Source: UBA9620 sp965220695
GTDB lineage: Bacteria > Acidobacteriota > Vicinamibacteria > Vicinamibacterales > UBA8438
DNA: 64,000 nucleotides
Assembly: GCA_965220695.1 (NCBI GenBank)
Contig: OZ244838.1
Location: 4,402,001-4,466,000, forward strand
Direction of reading: 5' to 3'
The notes beneath the pieces were generated by a model. It worked only from the letters and a program-made list of their open reading frames with translations, was not told the origin of the DNA and ran no database searches. Below are positions 1 through 10,597 of the stretch, one piece after another. A program made the translations under genes and the position numbers. Numbering within the stretch: the first letter of the stretch is position 1; each line of letters begins with the position of its first letter.

Positions 1-1796
1 TCGGGCGGCAGCCGGTCGGCGCCAAGGTCCTCGCGCAGACGCTCGACGAGCACCGCACGCGCCTCCGGGGCCAGCGGCACCCGCACAAACCGCCGGATGA
101 AATGGTCGACGACGTCGTCGACCGTCCACGCACCCGCCTCCCGCAGCAGGCGGGCGAGATCGAGATCGGCGGGATTGCGGGGCACAAGCTTGAGCCGCTC
201 GTACGCCATGACGTACCCCATGTAGCCGCCATACCGCGTGTTGTAGTCTTCGTCCCGGTCAGCGAGCAGGCTCGATTCGGCGTCCCCTTCCTGGGTCGCC
301 GCGGTGATGTTCATGCCCCGGTCGATCCGTTGACCGACCCGCGCATAGATTCCGGGCAACGCGCGATCCGGCGCCCAGAACCCGTCGGTGTCAGGCAACA
401 ACACGTCACGAAACAGGTTGCCACGTTCGAGCAGCAGCGCCGGGGTGATCCAGGTGCGTCCACCGGCCCATCCGGCCACGTTCGGCGGATTGAACAAGGT
501 CTGCCCGAGAGAGGCGGTCAGGCGGCCGAAGTCTGGAATCGTCGGCAGCCGGGTGAGCCCCAGCTTGCGATAGGTGGAGACGACCAGGTGCACCGGGCTC
601 TTGACCTGGGTGGCGTAGGAGGCGGGGCTGTAGAAGTCTCTCGACAAGAACATCCGGCGCAACAGCGGCCGCAGTTCATACCCACCGCGCCGCAAGGTCG
701 CCGCGTGCTCGGACAGGGTCGCGGCGTCGATCTCTTCGCGGACGAAGAACCGGTACAGCTTCGCCGTGATGAACTCGGCGGTCACCGGCTCGGCAAGAAT
801 GATGTCGATGATGTCGTCGCCGTTGAACGCCCCGGTGCGCCCGAGGAACGTCTTCTCGCCGTCATCGTGGGTCGCGGCGTCGAACCGGAACTCGAGCACA
901 TCGTTGGTCCACCCGGTAAACGCCCGCGACGCCTCGCGAATGTCCTGCTCGGTGTAGTTGCCCACGCCCATCGTGAACAGCTCGAGCAGCTCACGGCCGA
1001 AGTTCTCGTTCGGATGCCCCTTCCGGTTCTCGCCGTTGTCCAGATACACGAGCATCGCCGGGTCGGTCAGAATCCCGACCAGCAGGTCGCGAAAGCTGCC
1101 CGCGGCGTTGGCGCGCAGCATTTCGTTCTGCTGCCACATCATCCGCGTGTCACGGACCTTCGTGTTGCCGGTCGCGAAATGTCCGTGCCAGAACAGCGTC
1201 AGTTTCTCTTCGAGCGGCCGGCGGGTCACGAGCATCCGCTCGCCAAACCAGAGCGCCAGCCGCTGGGTCTCGATGGCATTCGAGCGCAGCCCGTAGAAGA
1301 ACTTGTTGACCACCGGCTGCAGGCGCCGCGACTCTCCGGCGGGCAGAACGGCCACCCCCATCGAGGACCCCGTTTCACGTGCGATGCGAACCGCCTCGGC
1401 ACGACTCTTGGGGAACGGGTCCATGCCGGGGTCCCAAATTGGCGAGGCATCGAAGGCCGGCGTCTCGGAATTGTCGATGCGGGTGAAATTGACGAGCTCG
1501 TCGACCGCCGCCTCGGGGGTCATCGCCGCCAGCCGCTCGATCTCGGCGGGCGTGCCGCCGAACCCGGCGCGTTCCAGCAGGTGGGCCGCCTTGTCGTAGT
1601 CCCAGTCGGACGCACCGATGGGAGTCAGGTCGTCGACCCAACGCGCGGGCCCGGCGCCGGCCGCAATCACGGCCGCGGTCGCGACGGCGGCGAGGACCGC
1701 GCCGCCGAGCAGCCATGACAACGGTCTGAACGCCGCCTGACACCAGCAGACCGAATCAGGCGCGCCCGGATCGAAGACACTGCGGGTGGAGTTCAT
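1..1796 (-). CDS. DUF1800 family protein, 3' end cut by window edge
   Basis: About 598 residues are visible and the C-terminus runs off the left edge. I start it at the ATG ending at 1796 because GGAGGT lies about 6 bases upstream and the reading is open throughout. The N-terminus carries a hydrophobic stretch (PLSWLLGGAVLAAVATAAVI), so it is probably exported or anchored. Typical DUF1800 features follow: a helical start with HLLERAGFGGTPAEIERL, then LTLFWHGHFATGNTKV, GHPNENFGRELLELFTMG, YTEQDIREASRAFTGW and FNPPNVAGWAGGRTWI. Family members are often paired with DUF1501 proteins in Acidobacteriota and Planctomycetes; the function is unknown. A possible -10 (TATGAT) lies on the minus strand at 1838-1843. 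The next gene on the left is outside the window. Confidence 0.85.
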   Translation of the reverse strand, partial: MNSTRSVFDPGAPDSVCWCQAAFRPLSWLLGGAVLAAVATAAVIAAGAGPARWVDDLTPIGASDWDYDKAAHLLERAGFGGTPAEIERLAAMTPEAAVDELVNFTRIDNSETPAFDASPIWDPGMDPFPKSRAEAVRIARETGSSMGVAVLPAGESRRLQPVVNKFFYGLRSNAIETQRLALWFGERMLVTRRPLEEKLTLFWHGHFATGNTKVRDTRMMWQQNEMLRANAAGSFRDLLVGILTDPAMLVYLDNGENRKGHPNENFGRELLELFTMGVGNYTEQDIREASRAFTGWTNDVLEFRFDAATHDDGEKTFLGRTGAFNGDDIIDIILAEPVTAEFITAKLYRFFVREEIDAATLSEHAATLRRGGYELRPLLRRMFLSRDFYSPASYATQVKSPVHLVVSTYRKLGLTRLPTIPDFGRLTASLGQTLFNPPNVAGWAGGRTWITPALLLERGNLFRDVLLPDTDGFWAPDRALPGIYARVGQRIDRGMNITAATQEGDAESSLLADRDEDYNTRYGGYMGYVMAYERLKLVPRNPADLDLARLLREAGAWTVDDVVDHFIRRFVRVPLAPEARAVLVERLREDLGADRLPP

Positions 1797-1862
1797 CGCC
1801 GACCTCCGGTTCGGAACCGAGAACGAGACAGGCGCCTATCATATCAGGCCGTGCCAGACATC

Positions 1863-1880
1863 CCGCGGCCTTCGCCGCGG
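1863..1880. terminator. 7-bp GC-rich hairpin between dusB and the DUF1800 gene
   Basis: CCGCGGC and GCCGCGG form a perfect inverted repeat around a four-base loop in the short gap between dusB and the DUF1800 gene. There is no T-run on either side, so it is at best a weak or factor-dependent terminator. Confidence 0.25.
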
Positions 1881-1897
1881 CGGGCACCGATGGCGTG

Positions 1898-2992
1898 TCA
1901 GCGCACCTCCGGCGCCGGCGTCACCGGTACGGACACGGCTGCGGCGCCGTCTACCTGAAAGAAATCTCGAATGATCGCCCGCAGCGCATCGATTGAACCG
2001 GCGTGGTTTATCTCGACCCGCAACCGCGAACCGTTATCGAACCCCTTGGTGTACCAGGCCCCGAGGGCGCGGAGCTTGTTGATGACCCAGCGTTCCCGGC
2101 TGGCCGGGCTGCGCCGCGCCGGCCCCGAGGCCGGTGAGGACATCGCCCGGTGTCTGAACCCCTGCGCCTCGGCCGTGCCTTCGGTGAGCAGCAGGTCGAT
2201 GTAGGCCAGCAGGAACGCTCCGCGGTCGGCGGCAGCCACCGTCTCCGCCGCATCGCCCCGGATCAACCGCTCGGCCTGCTCGAAGATCCAGGGATTGCGC
2301 AGCGCGCCCCGCCCGACCAGCACCCCGGCCACCGCCGTGTCGCGCAGCCGCCCGACCAGATCCGCGGGGGCCACGCAGTCGCCGCTGCCAAAGACCGGAA
2401 TCGACACGCGCCGTGCGACTTCGTCGATGAGACTCCAGTCCGACCGGCCGGAATACGACTGTTTCGCCGTGCGCCCGTGCACCGCCACCGCCGACGCGCC
2501 GGCCTGCTCCATCATTCCGGCGACGGACGGGGCGTTGATATGCTCCTCGTCCCACCCGGCGCGCATCTTGACAGTGACCGGAATCGACACCGCGGCCGTC
2601 ATCGCCGCCACGACCGACGCCGCATGATCGGGTGTCCGCATCAGCGAGCATCCGGCCTGGTGCTTCGCGATCTTGGGCACCGGACAGCCCATGTTCACGT
2701 CGACGACGTCGGCGCCCAGCCCCTCGACGATCTGCGCGGCCTCGGCCATCGTGGTCGGATCGCCGCCGAAGATCTGAATCGATACCGGACGTTCCTCCTC
2801 CGTGTACTCGGCGTACTCGAGCGTCCGGTCGATCCCACGCACGAGCCCTGCCGAGCTGACCATCTCGGTCACGACCAGGCCGCATCCGCCGCGCCGCTTG
2901 ACCAGCCGGCGGAAGGCGGTGTCGGTCATGCCCGCCATCGGCGCGAGCGCGTACGGCGAATCGAGCGTCACGGCACCGATTTTGATTGACAT
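1898..2992 (-). CDS. dusB: tRNA-dihydrouridine synthase (DusB type)
   Basis: FMN- and NADPH-dependent enzyme reducing uridines in the D-loop of tRNAs; 364 residues, normal family length. Visible motifs: an N-terminal flavin-binding APMAGMTDTAFRRL; VDVNMGCPVPKIAKHQAG containing the catalytic Cys; VTVKMRAGWDEEH; AVHGRTAKQSYSGRSDW; and the phosphate-binding VLVGRGALRNPW near residue 230. The C-terminal helical tRNA-binding part contains GFDNGSRLRVEINHA. I chose the ATG ending at 2992 (MSIKIGAVTLDSPYALAPM). The frame stays open upstream to 3355, but that extension overlaps the neighbouring NusG-like gene and has no homology-like features. AGGAG precedes the start by 11 bases. It is the last gene of the exporter/mfd/surA block, 14 bases after the NusG-like gene. 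Confidence 0.93.
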   Translation of the reverse strand: MSIKIGAVTLDSPYALAPMAGMTDTAFRRLVKRRGGCGLVVTEMVSSAGLVRGIDRTLEYAEYTEEERPVSIQIFGGDPTTMAEAAQIVEGLGADVVDVNMGCPVPKIAKHQAGCSLMRTPDHAASVVAAMTAAVSIPVTVKMRAGWDEEHINAPSVAGMMEQAGASAVAVHGRTAKQSYSGRSDWSLIDEVARRVSIPVFGSGDCVAPADLVGRLRDTAVAGVLVGRGALRNPWIFEQAERLIRGDAAETVAAADRGAFLLAYIDLLLTEGTAEAQGFRHRAMSSPASGPARRSPASRERWVINKLRALGAWYTKGFDNGSRLRVEINHAGSIDALRAIIRDFFQVDGAAAVSVPVTPAPEVR

Positions 2993-3006
2993 GTCGCCGC
3001 AGGCTC

Positions 3007-3558
3007 CTAACACGCCTTGACGTCGGCGGCGTCGACCTCTACAGCGACGGCCTGGCCGATCAGGTCGACCGACAACACGAGCCGGGCGTGCGATCCCTTG
3101 CGCACGAGGCGGCCGACCACCCCGCGCAGCGGGCCGTGCACCACCTCGACCATGGCGCCTACGTGGATGAGCGGACAGGCATCGTATTGCAGATCGGTGG
3201 CGACGAGACGCCGGATTCCCTCGATTTCCCGCGGCGCGATTGGCGCCGGCTCGCCGTCGAACGAGACGATGTTGACCACACCCGCGCAGCGGAGAATCTC
3301 CACGCGGCTGGCCGCATCGAACCGTGCAAAGCAATACCCGGGGAACAACGGCCACGCGATCTGCTTGCGCCGATCCTTCCAGTGGCTCCAGCGGGTGATG
3401 GTCGGAAGAAAGGTCTCGAACTGTCTGCGCTCGAGTTGCCGTCGCACGACCTGCTCATGACGGGAACGCGTCCACAGCGCGAACCAGGGCGCCGATCCCA
3501 TCGCACGAGCGCGCTCCCCGGGCGGGGACACCTCAGCGAGATCCGGTGACAGAACCAT
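3007..3558 (-). CDS. NusG-family specialised antitermination factor (RfaH/UpxY-like)
   Basis: 183 residues with the two-part NusG layout. The NGN domain begins at WFALWTRSRHEQVVRRQLER and continues through TFLPTITRWSHWKDRRKQ and LFPGYCFARFD. A KOW domain near the end contains LIHVGAMVEVVHGPLRGVVG. NusG paralogues of this kind bind RNA polymerase and the ops-like or leader element of one long operon, often for capsule or O-antigen. The housekeeping nusG normally sits with secE and rpl genes, so this copy is likely a paralogue. It lies 11 bases after the surA-like gene, downstream of the Wzm/Wzt exporter. An internal ATG at 3501 (MGSAPWF) is an equally plausible start, because the first 19 residues precede the fold. 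Confidence 0.85.
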   Translation of the reverse strand: MVLSPDLAEVSPPGERARAMGSAPWFALWTRSRHEQVVRRQLERRQFETFLPTITRWSHWKDRRKQIAWPLFPGYCFARFDAASRVEILRCAGVVNIVSFDGEPAPIAPREIEGIRRLVATDLQYDACPLIHVGAMVEVVHGPLRGVVGRLVRKGSHARLVLSVDLIGQAVAVEVDAADVKAC

Positions 3559-3569
3559 CTGGCGCGATG

Positions 3570-4667
3570 TTACAACCCCAAACTGACCGCGCGATTCGCA
3601 ACGAACTGTTCATAGACGCCCCGCAAGACCTCGTCCTTCCACTCGATGATCGCTTGTTCCCGCAGTTCCACCAGGTATTCCTCGATCGCGACCAGCCGCC
3701 GGCTCTGGAAGGCCGAGTCTATGATCTCGGCGCGAACCTCGTCGAAGGGGGTCGGCTCCGGGTCGGTCCCGGACGCCAGTTGCAACATGTGATATCCCGC
3801 GTCGGTGCGTTCCAGCGCTCCGACGTCGCCGACCTCGAGTCCCTCGACGCGGGTCCGAACGGTGTCGACCAGATCTCCCAGCTCGATCGGTCCGATCAGA
3901 CCCCCGTTGGCCTTGGATACGGCATCGGAGACCTCAGCGGCCAATGCTGCGAAGTCTTCGCCTGCGGTGGCGCGCGCGTGCACCGCCTCGGCCAGAACAC
4001 GGGCGGCTTCGTCTCGCGCGGCGCCGACCTCGGCGCCCTCCGGCACTGCGATCAGGATCTCGCGCAACGTCACCGTGGCCGGCGGGATGAACTCGTCGAT
4101 ATTCGCTTCGTAGTACTCCTGCGCCTCGTAGTCGTTCATGGAGATGCGACGTTCCACCTCCACCGACAGGACGTTGCCGATCAGTAGCTGCTGTTCAAGG
4201 GTTTCCCACAGGTCAGCCATCGTCATCCCCTCGGCGGCGAGACTGACGAGAAGCTGCTCGTCATCGACGTTGTTGTCGACCTTGAGGGTTTCGACGACTT
4301 CATCGAACTGTTCGTCACTCAACTCGAAGCCCATCTCCTGGCCGCGTTGGAACAGCAGCAGGTTGTCGACGATCCTGGTGATGATCTCGGGCGTCAGTTG
4401 CTGGACGACCCGGCGCAGCTCGTCTTCGGCCTGCGGCAGCGCCCGGCCCCGCAACGCGGCGACCTGCGCCTCTTCGAGATCGGTCTGGGTGACGATTTCG
4501 CCGTTCACGATCACCAGAATCCGCTCCAGTACGAGCGCGCCGGGCGTGTCCGACAAGAGCGACGGCGACGGCGGCGACGGCGGTTGCGCCGCCAGCGCCA
4601 CGCCAGTCCCCAGGATGACGGCGACCGTCATCGGCAGAGTCGTTCGTGTGTGCATCATTGCCCTCAT
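3570..4667 (-). CDS. surA: SurA-like periplasmic peptidyl-prolyl isomerase
   Basis: 365 residues. A signal peptide (LPMTVAVILGTGVALAAQ) predicts export to the periplasm, where the SurA family escorts outer-membrane proteins. The SurA N-terminal module contains ILVIVNGEIVTQTDLEEAQ, followed by long helices. One parvulin domain sits at roughly residues 195-305 (TVTLREILIAVPEGAEVGAA, FAALAAEVSDAVSKANGGLIG, DAGYHMLQL). E. coli SurA has two parvulin domains, so this is a shorter single-domain relative. The stop of mfd lies one base upstream of the first ATG, suggesting coupling. An internal ATG at 4655 is better spaced from GAGGG and could be the true start. Confidence 0.88.
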   Translation of the reverse strand: MRAMMHTRTTLPMTVAVILGTGVALAAQPPSPPSPSLLSDTPGALVLERILVIVNGEIVTQTDLEEAQVAALRGRALPQAEDELRRVVQQLTPEIITRIVDNLLLFQRGQEMGFELSDEQFDEVVETLKVDNNVDDEQLLVSLAAEGMTMADLWETLEQQLLIGNVLSVEVERRISMNDYEAQEYYEANIDEFIPPATVTLREILIAVPEGAEVGAARDEAARVLAEAVHARATAGEDFAALAAEVSDAVSKANGGLIGPIELGDLVDTVRTRVEGLEVGDVGALERTDAGYHMLQLASGTDPEPTPFDEVRAEIIDSAFQSRRLVAIEEYLVELREQAIIEWKDEVLRGVYEQFVANRAVSLGL

Positions 4668-4668
4668 T

Positions 4669-7600
4669 TCACGATTCTATCCCTTCCAATCCGCGCAACT
4701 CCAGCAGCAGATCGCCGACGGACGCCAGCAGTTCGTCAGATCCCGTCCGGTTGCGTTCCGCCCGCTGGTAATCGACCCTGGAGAACCCGTCGCGAACGCT
4801 GTCGTCACGGGCGCGGTCGGTCCACCAGGACACGTGTCCCGACCTGGCCGTCCGGCGATCGCGGAGATCGAGCGTGAGCATCGATGGCGGCTTCAACAGC
4901 AGGTCCCGCCGGCGTTCGACGAACCGTACGAGCCGCACCGGCTCCACCGTGGTGGTGGACCTGAACTTCAGGACGATCACCTGTGCGTCCCGGTCGATGC
5001 TTTCCACGCCAAGCTGGTCCGCCAGCAGGCGGATCCGTCCATAATCGACCAACGTGGCGATCGAGGCCGGGGCCGGTCCGTACCGATCACGGACCTCGTC
5101 GAGTAGCGCGGTCAGGTCCGACTCGACGCGCGCCCCCGCCACCCGGCGATACACGCCGAGCCGCTGATTCGTGTCCGGAATGTACCGCTCGTCGATCTTG
5201 AGGTCGAGGTTCAGATTCACGGCGGCGCGCAGCTCCTCCTCGATCTCCTCGCCCTTGAGTTCACGCACGGTCTGATCGAGCAGCTTGACATACATATCGA
5301 ACCCCACCGACTCGATGTGTCCGCTCTGCTCGCCTCCCAGCAAGTTGCCCGCACCCCGGATCTCGAGATCGAGAGCCGCGATGCGAAACCCGCTGCCCAG
5401 GTCGCTGAACTCGCGTATCGCCGACAGCCGCTGGCGGGCGACAGGCGAGAGCGTCGCCTCGGGCGGCACCAGCAGATAGGCATAGGCGGGTCGATCCGAA
5501 CGTCCGACCCGCCCCCGCAATTGATACAACTGCGCCAGTCCGAACCGTTCCGCATGGTTCACGACGATGGTGTTGGCGTTCGGTATGTCAAGACCGTTCT
5601 CGATGATGGTCGTGGCCAGGAGCACATCGCATCTGCGCTGCACGAAGTCGACCATGCAGCGCTCGAGCTCTCCCTCCCGCATCTGACCATGGGCCACGGC
5701 GACCCGCGCTTCGGGCACCAGACGGGTCAGCAGTTCGCCCATCGCGTAGATGGAGGTCACGCGGCTGTGCAGGAAGTACACCTGTCCGCCGCGCTCGAGC
5801 TCCGTGCGGATGGCCCTGGCGATGATCTGCTGATCGAAACGCACGACGTTCGTCTGGATCGCCTGGCGATCCTTGGGTGGAGTCTCGATGATCGACATGT
5901 CCCGGATCCCCACCAGCGACATGTTCAGGGTGCGGGGAATCGGGGTGGCGGTCATGGTGAGCACATCGACCCGGTGCCGCATCTGCTTGATCCGCTCCTT
6001 GTGGGCCACGCCGAACCGCTGTTCCTCGTCGACGACCAGCAACCCCAGATCGCGGAACCGGACATCCTTCGACAACAGCCGATGCGTGCCCACGATGATG
6101 TCGAGCCTGCCGCTGGCCAGCTCTCGCAGCGTCTCCGTCTGCTCGGCCCGTGCGCGAAACCGACTGACCAGATCGACCCGCACCGGAAAGGCCGCGAACC
6201 GGTCGGTCAGGGTCTTGAAGTGCTGAAAGGCAAGCACCGTGGTCGGCGCCAGGACACCCACCTGCTTGCCGTCCATGACCGCCTTGAACGCGGCGCGCAT
6301 CGCCACTTCCGTCTTGCCGTACCCGACGTCGCCGCACAACAGGCGGTCCATCGGCGTGGGCGCCTCCATATCCCGCTGGATGTCGGCGATGGCCGTCTGC
6401 TGGTCGGCGGTGAGTTCGTACTCGAACACGTCGTCGAACTCGCGGTGCCAGTGCGTATCGGCGCTGAAGGCATGACCCGGAACCGCCCGGCGTGCGGCAT
6501 ACAGCTTCAGCAGCGCCTCGGCCATGTCGCGCATCGCCTTGCGCACCCGGGTCTTGGTCTTCGCCCAGGAGGCGCCGCCGAGGCGGTCGAGCGTCGCCTT
6601 CGTCGACCCGGTGTATTTCTGTAACAGGTCCAGTTGCTGCACCGGCACGAACAGCTTGTCCTGACCGGCGTAACGGAGTTCCATGAATTCCTGCTGCTCG
6701 AGCCCGACGGGAATCTGTTTCAGGCCGACGAACATCGCGATCCCGTGGTCGACGTGCACGACATGGTCGCCCACCTTCAGGTCACGGAAATCCGACAGGA
6801 ACGACCGGGCCGGTCCGGCCCGGCGCTCTCGCGGCCGGCGCTCCTCGTCGAAGACATCCGGTTCGGCGAAGATATGCAGCCCGGCGTCCGGCAACCGGAA
6901 GCCGCGGGACAACTGGCCTGTCGCCACCTGCAGCGCGGCGCCGTGAACGTCGGCGGTCTGATCGATCGAGAGCGCCCGGAGATCGTAGTCGGCCAGCAAC
7001 TCGATGACCCGCTCGGCCCGACCGGGGGTAGCGGCCACCAGCAGCGCGGTATCCCCGCGCTCGCGGATTCGCGTGATCTCGGCCGCCCAGTCACCCACGC
7101 GCCCATGAAATTCCATGCCTGGCTGGCAGGCCACGTGCCGAACCGTCGGGGCGGTGTCCTGGTCTTCCCAGAGCTGCTCCAGGCGGATCGCGGACTCGAG
7201 CCACGCGTCGAGCGTGGACCTGTCGACGAACAGAACGTCCGGGGGCAACGCCGGATCGCCACGCGCCTCGGCGTCGACGAACCCGGTCGCCGCCTGTGAC
7301 ATGCGGGTCTCGATGGCGTGCCTCGATTCGTCCGCCTCGGAGAGGAACACCCTGATTCCCGTTCGATGCGTCAGATAGTCGGCGAACCAGGCCGAACGAT
7401 CGAACGCGTCATCACCGGTCGCCGCATCAGTTTCGAACAGCTCGCGCAACGGCAGGATGTCGGCCCGGTCGAGCGTTTGCGTAGACCGTTGCGTGGCCGG
7501 ATCGAACCGGCGCAGCGATTCGAGGCTGTCGGCCGCGAATTCGGCGCGGATCGGCTGATCGTCGCCCGCCGGAAAGAAATCGACTACGCCGCCCCGGATA

Positions 7601-8175
7601 CAGAACTCGCCGTGGGACTCCACGGGATCCGCCGACGTGTACCCCGCGTCCGCGAGCTGGTCGCCGACGTCGGGCGGCTCGATCAGTTCACCGACCGTGA
7701 GACTGCCGGCGGCGGCGAGTACGCGTGCGGGGCGGCTCAGCCGCGGCAACACGGCGGCGGCCGAGGCCACTACCACCCGCGCCGCGCCGGCGCCGAGGGC
7801 GTGCAGCGCCCGGCCGCGGGCGGCGGCGATATCGAAGTGGGGCGCGAGTCCGCGATAGGGATCGACTTCGTGGGACGGGAACGGCAGCACGCGGCCGCGC
7901 AGTTCGTGATCGGACAGCCCCGCCAGCCCGCGCAGAAAGAAACGGACATCGGCGACCGTCTGCTCGACCGCGCCGTCGTTGGGTACGATGACGACCACCG
8001 CACCCTCGCCGGCCGCGGCGGCGACCGCCAAACTCTTGGCGGGCGCCGACAGACCGGAGAACGCGCGCGCCGCGCCCCCAAGGCCGGCCCGGGCGGCGGC
8101 CGTCTTGAGCAACGCCTGCAGCGTCAGCGAGGTGGTGGTCACTGGAAACATCCGATCGGCGATCGGAATCCGCAT
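4669..8175 (-). CDS. mfd: Transcription-repair coupling factor Mfd
   Basis: 1168 residues, matching the family. Mfd removes RNA polymerase stalled at DNA lesions and recruits UvrA. Seen in order: a UvrB-like N-terminal region (VVDFFPAGDDQPIRAEFAAD); the CarD-like RNA polymerase-interaction domain (LKVGDHVVHVDHGIAMFVGL, LRYAGQDKLFVPVQQLDLLQ); the RecG-like translocase with Walker A MDRLLCGDVGYGKTEVAMRA, DEEQRFG, TMTATPIPRTLNMSL and TTIIENGLDIPNANTIVVNH; the QLRGRVGRSDRPAYAYL motif VI; and a C-terminal TRCF domain. It sits between the Wzt gene (20 bases upstream) and the surA-like gene, in one apparent transcription unit. The ATG at 8175 is used; 8151 is an alternative. Confidence 0.97.
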   Translation of the reverse strand: MRIPIADRMFPVTTTSLTLQALLKTAAARAGLGGAARAFSGLSAPAKSLAVAAAAGEGAVVVIVPNDGAVEQTVADVRFFLRGLAGLSDHELRGRVLPFPSHEVDPYRGLAPHFDIAAARGRALHALGAGAARVVVASAAAVLPRLSRPARVLAAAGSLTVGELIEPPDVGDQLADAGYTSADPVESHGEFCIRGGVVDFFPAGDDQPIRAEFAADSLESLRRFDPATQRSTQTLDRADILPLRELFETDAATGDDAFDRSAWFADYLTHRTGIRVFLSEADESRHAIETRMSQAATGFVDAEARGDPALPPDVLFVDRSTLDAWLESAIRLEQLWEDQDTAPTVRHVACQPGMEFHGRVGDWAAEITRIRERGDTALLVAATPGRAERVIELLADYDLRALSIDQTADVHGAALQVATGQLSRGFRLPDAGLHIFAEPDVFDEERRPRERRAGPARSFLSDFRDLKVGDHVVHVDHGIAMFVGLKQIPVGLEQQEFMELRYAGQDKLFVPVQQLDLLQKYTGSTKATLDRLGGASWAKTKTRVRKAMRDMAEALLKLYAARRAVPGHAFSADTHWHREFDDVFEYELTADQQTAIADIQRDMEAPTPMDRLLCGDVGYGKTEVAMRAAFKAVMDGKQVGVLAPTTVLAFQHFKTLTDRFAAFPVRVDLVSRFRARAEQTETLRELASGRLDIIVGTHRLLSKDVRFRDLGLLVVDEEQRFGVAHKERIKQMRHRVDVLTMTATPIPRTLNMSLVGIRDMSIIETPPKDRQAIQTNVVRFDQQIIARAIRTELERGGQVYFLHSRVTSIYAMGELLTRLVPEARVAVAHGQMREGELERCMVDFVQRRCDVLLATTIIENGLDIPNANTIVVNHAERFGLAQLYQLRGRVGRSDRPAYAYLLVPPEATLSPVARQRLSAIREFSDLGSGFRIAALDLEIRGAGNLLGGEQSGHIESVGFDMYVKLLDQTVRELKGEEIEEELRAAVNLNLDLKIDERYIPDTNQRLGVYRRVAGARVESDLTALLDEVRDRYGPAPASIATLVDYGRIRLLADQLGVESIDRDAQVIVLKFRSTTTVEPVRLVRFVERRRDLLLKPPSMLTLDLRDRRTARSGHVSWWTDRARDDSVRDGFSRVDYQRAERNRTGSDELLASVGDLLLELRGLEGIES

Positions 8176-8194
8176 TCAGGCCAAGCCAGCCAGC

Positions 8195-9769
<1,575 letters not shown>

Positions 9770-9802
9770 GACGTCTCTGCACACGTAGCGGTGAACCGGG
9801 AC

Positions 9803-10597
9803 CTACACTTCCTCGGCGAACGAATCCCGTAGCCGATCGAACAGCGCGTAGCCGAGAAAAAACAGCGCCACACCGGCCAGCGCCAGAGCGAGCAGCCACT
9901 TCCAGTGTCCGAACGGGCCCTCATAGAACAGGATCTCCTGATAGGAGATCGCCAGATGCGCGAACGGGTTGAGGTCCATGTAGAACTTGCCGACCTCCGG
10001 CACCGCCGACATCGGATAGATGATCGGTGTCGCGAAGAACCACAGGGTGAGCAGGTTGGCCAGCAGATCCTTGATGTCGCGGAAGTGCACGGTCAAGGCC
10101 GACAGCACCATCGCGAATCCCAGGGTCAGGATGAACTGCACGATGACCACGAACGGAAACCAGGCCAACTCCGCCAGCCGCAACGGGACCGCGTGAAACA
10201 CCAGGAATCCGACCAGGATCGGGAGACCGAGGAGAAAGTGCACCATGTTCGAGATCACCGCCACCATGGGGAGAATCTCGGCCGGAAACATGACCTTTTT
10301 TATCAGGTTGCCGTTCACGATCAGCACGTTGGCGCCCTCTGAGAGCGACGACGAGAACCAGGTCCAGGGCAGCAGCCCGCAAAAGAGGAATACGGCGTAT
10401 GGCTCGATCTCGACGAGCTGGCCGCGGGGAATGACGATCGTGAACACGAACGAGTAGACCAGCAGCAGCAGCAGCGGATTGATGAAGGACCAGAAGAACC
10501 CGAGCACCGACCCCCGATAGCGGGCCTTGAGTTCGCGAGCGACGAGAGCCTGGACGAGGCCGCGATAGCGGAACAGACGCCGCAGTTTAAGGAACAT
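9803..10597 (-). CDS. wzm: Polysaccharide ABC exporter permease (Wzm)
   Basis: 264 residues with about six membrane segments. It is an ABC-2 type permease: an N-terminal amphipathic start, LVARELKARYRGSVLGFFWS, then LLLLLVYSFVFTIVI, FLFCGLLPWTWFSSSLSEGA, KKVMFPAEILPMVAVISNMV, LTVHFRDIKDLLANLLTLW and the conserved NPFAHLAISYQEILFYE. This pattern is typical of Wzm/TagG/RfbD permeases that move lipid-linked glycans across the inner membrane. It pairs with the Wzt gene directly downstream. Its start overlaps the end of the PP2C gene by 11 bases, which supports co-translation. Confidence 0.92.
   Translation of the reverse strand: MFLKLRRLFRYRGLVQALVARELKARYRGSVLGFFWSFINPLLLLLVYSFVFTIVIPRGQLVEIEPYAVFLFCGLLPWTWFSSSLSEGANVLIVNGNLIKKVMFPAEILPMVAVISNMVHFLLGLPILVGFLVFHAVPLRLAELAWFPFVVIVQFILTLGFAMVLSALTVHFRDIKDLLANLLTLWFFATPIIYPMSAVPEVGKFYMDLNPFAHLAISYQEILFYEGPFGHWKWLLALALAGVALFFLGYALFDRLRDSFAEEV

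Noticed and set aside
1371..1386. parS-like word CGTTTCACGTGCGATG
   Set aside because: Only 11 of 16 positions fit and the right half of the palindrome is lost; it lies inside the DUF1800 gene.
102..1718. 538-residue plus-strand open frame
   Set aside because: The minus strand encodes a clear DUF1800 protein over the same bases; the plus reading shows no motif.
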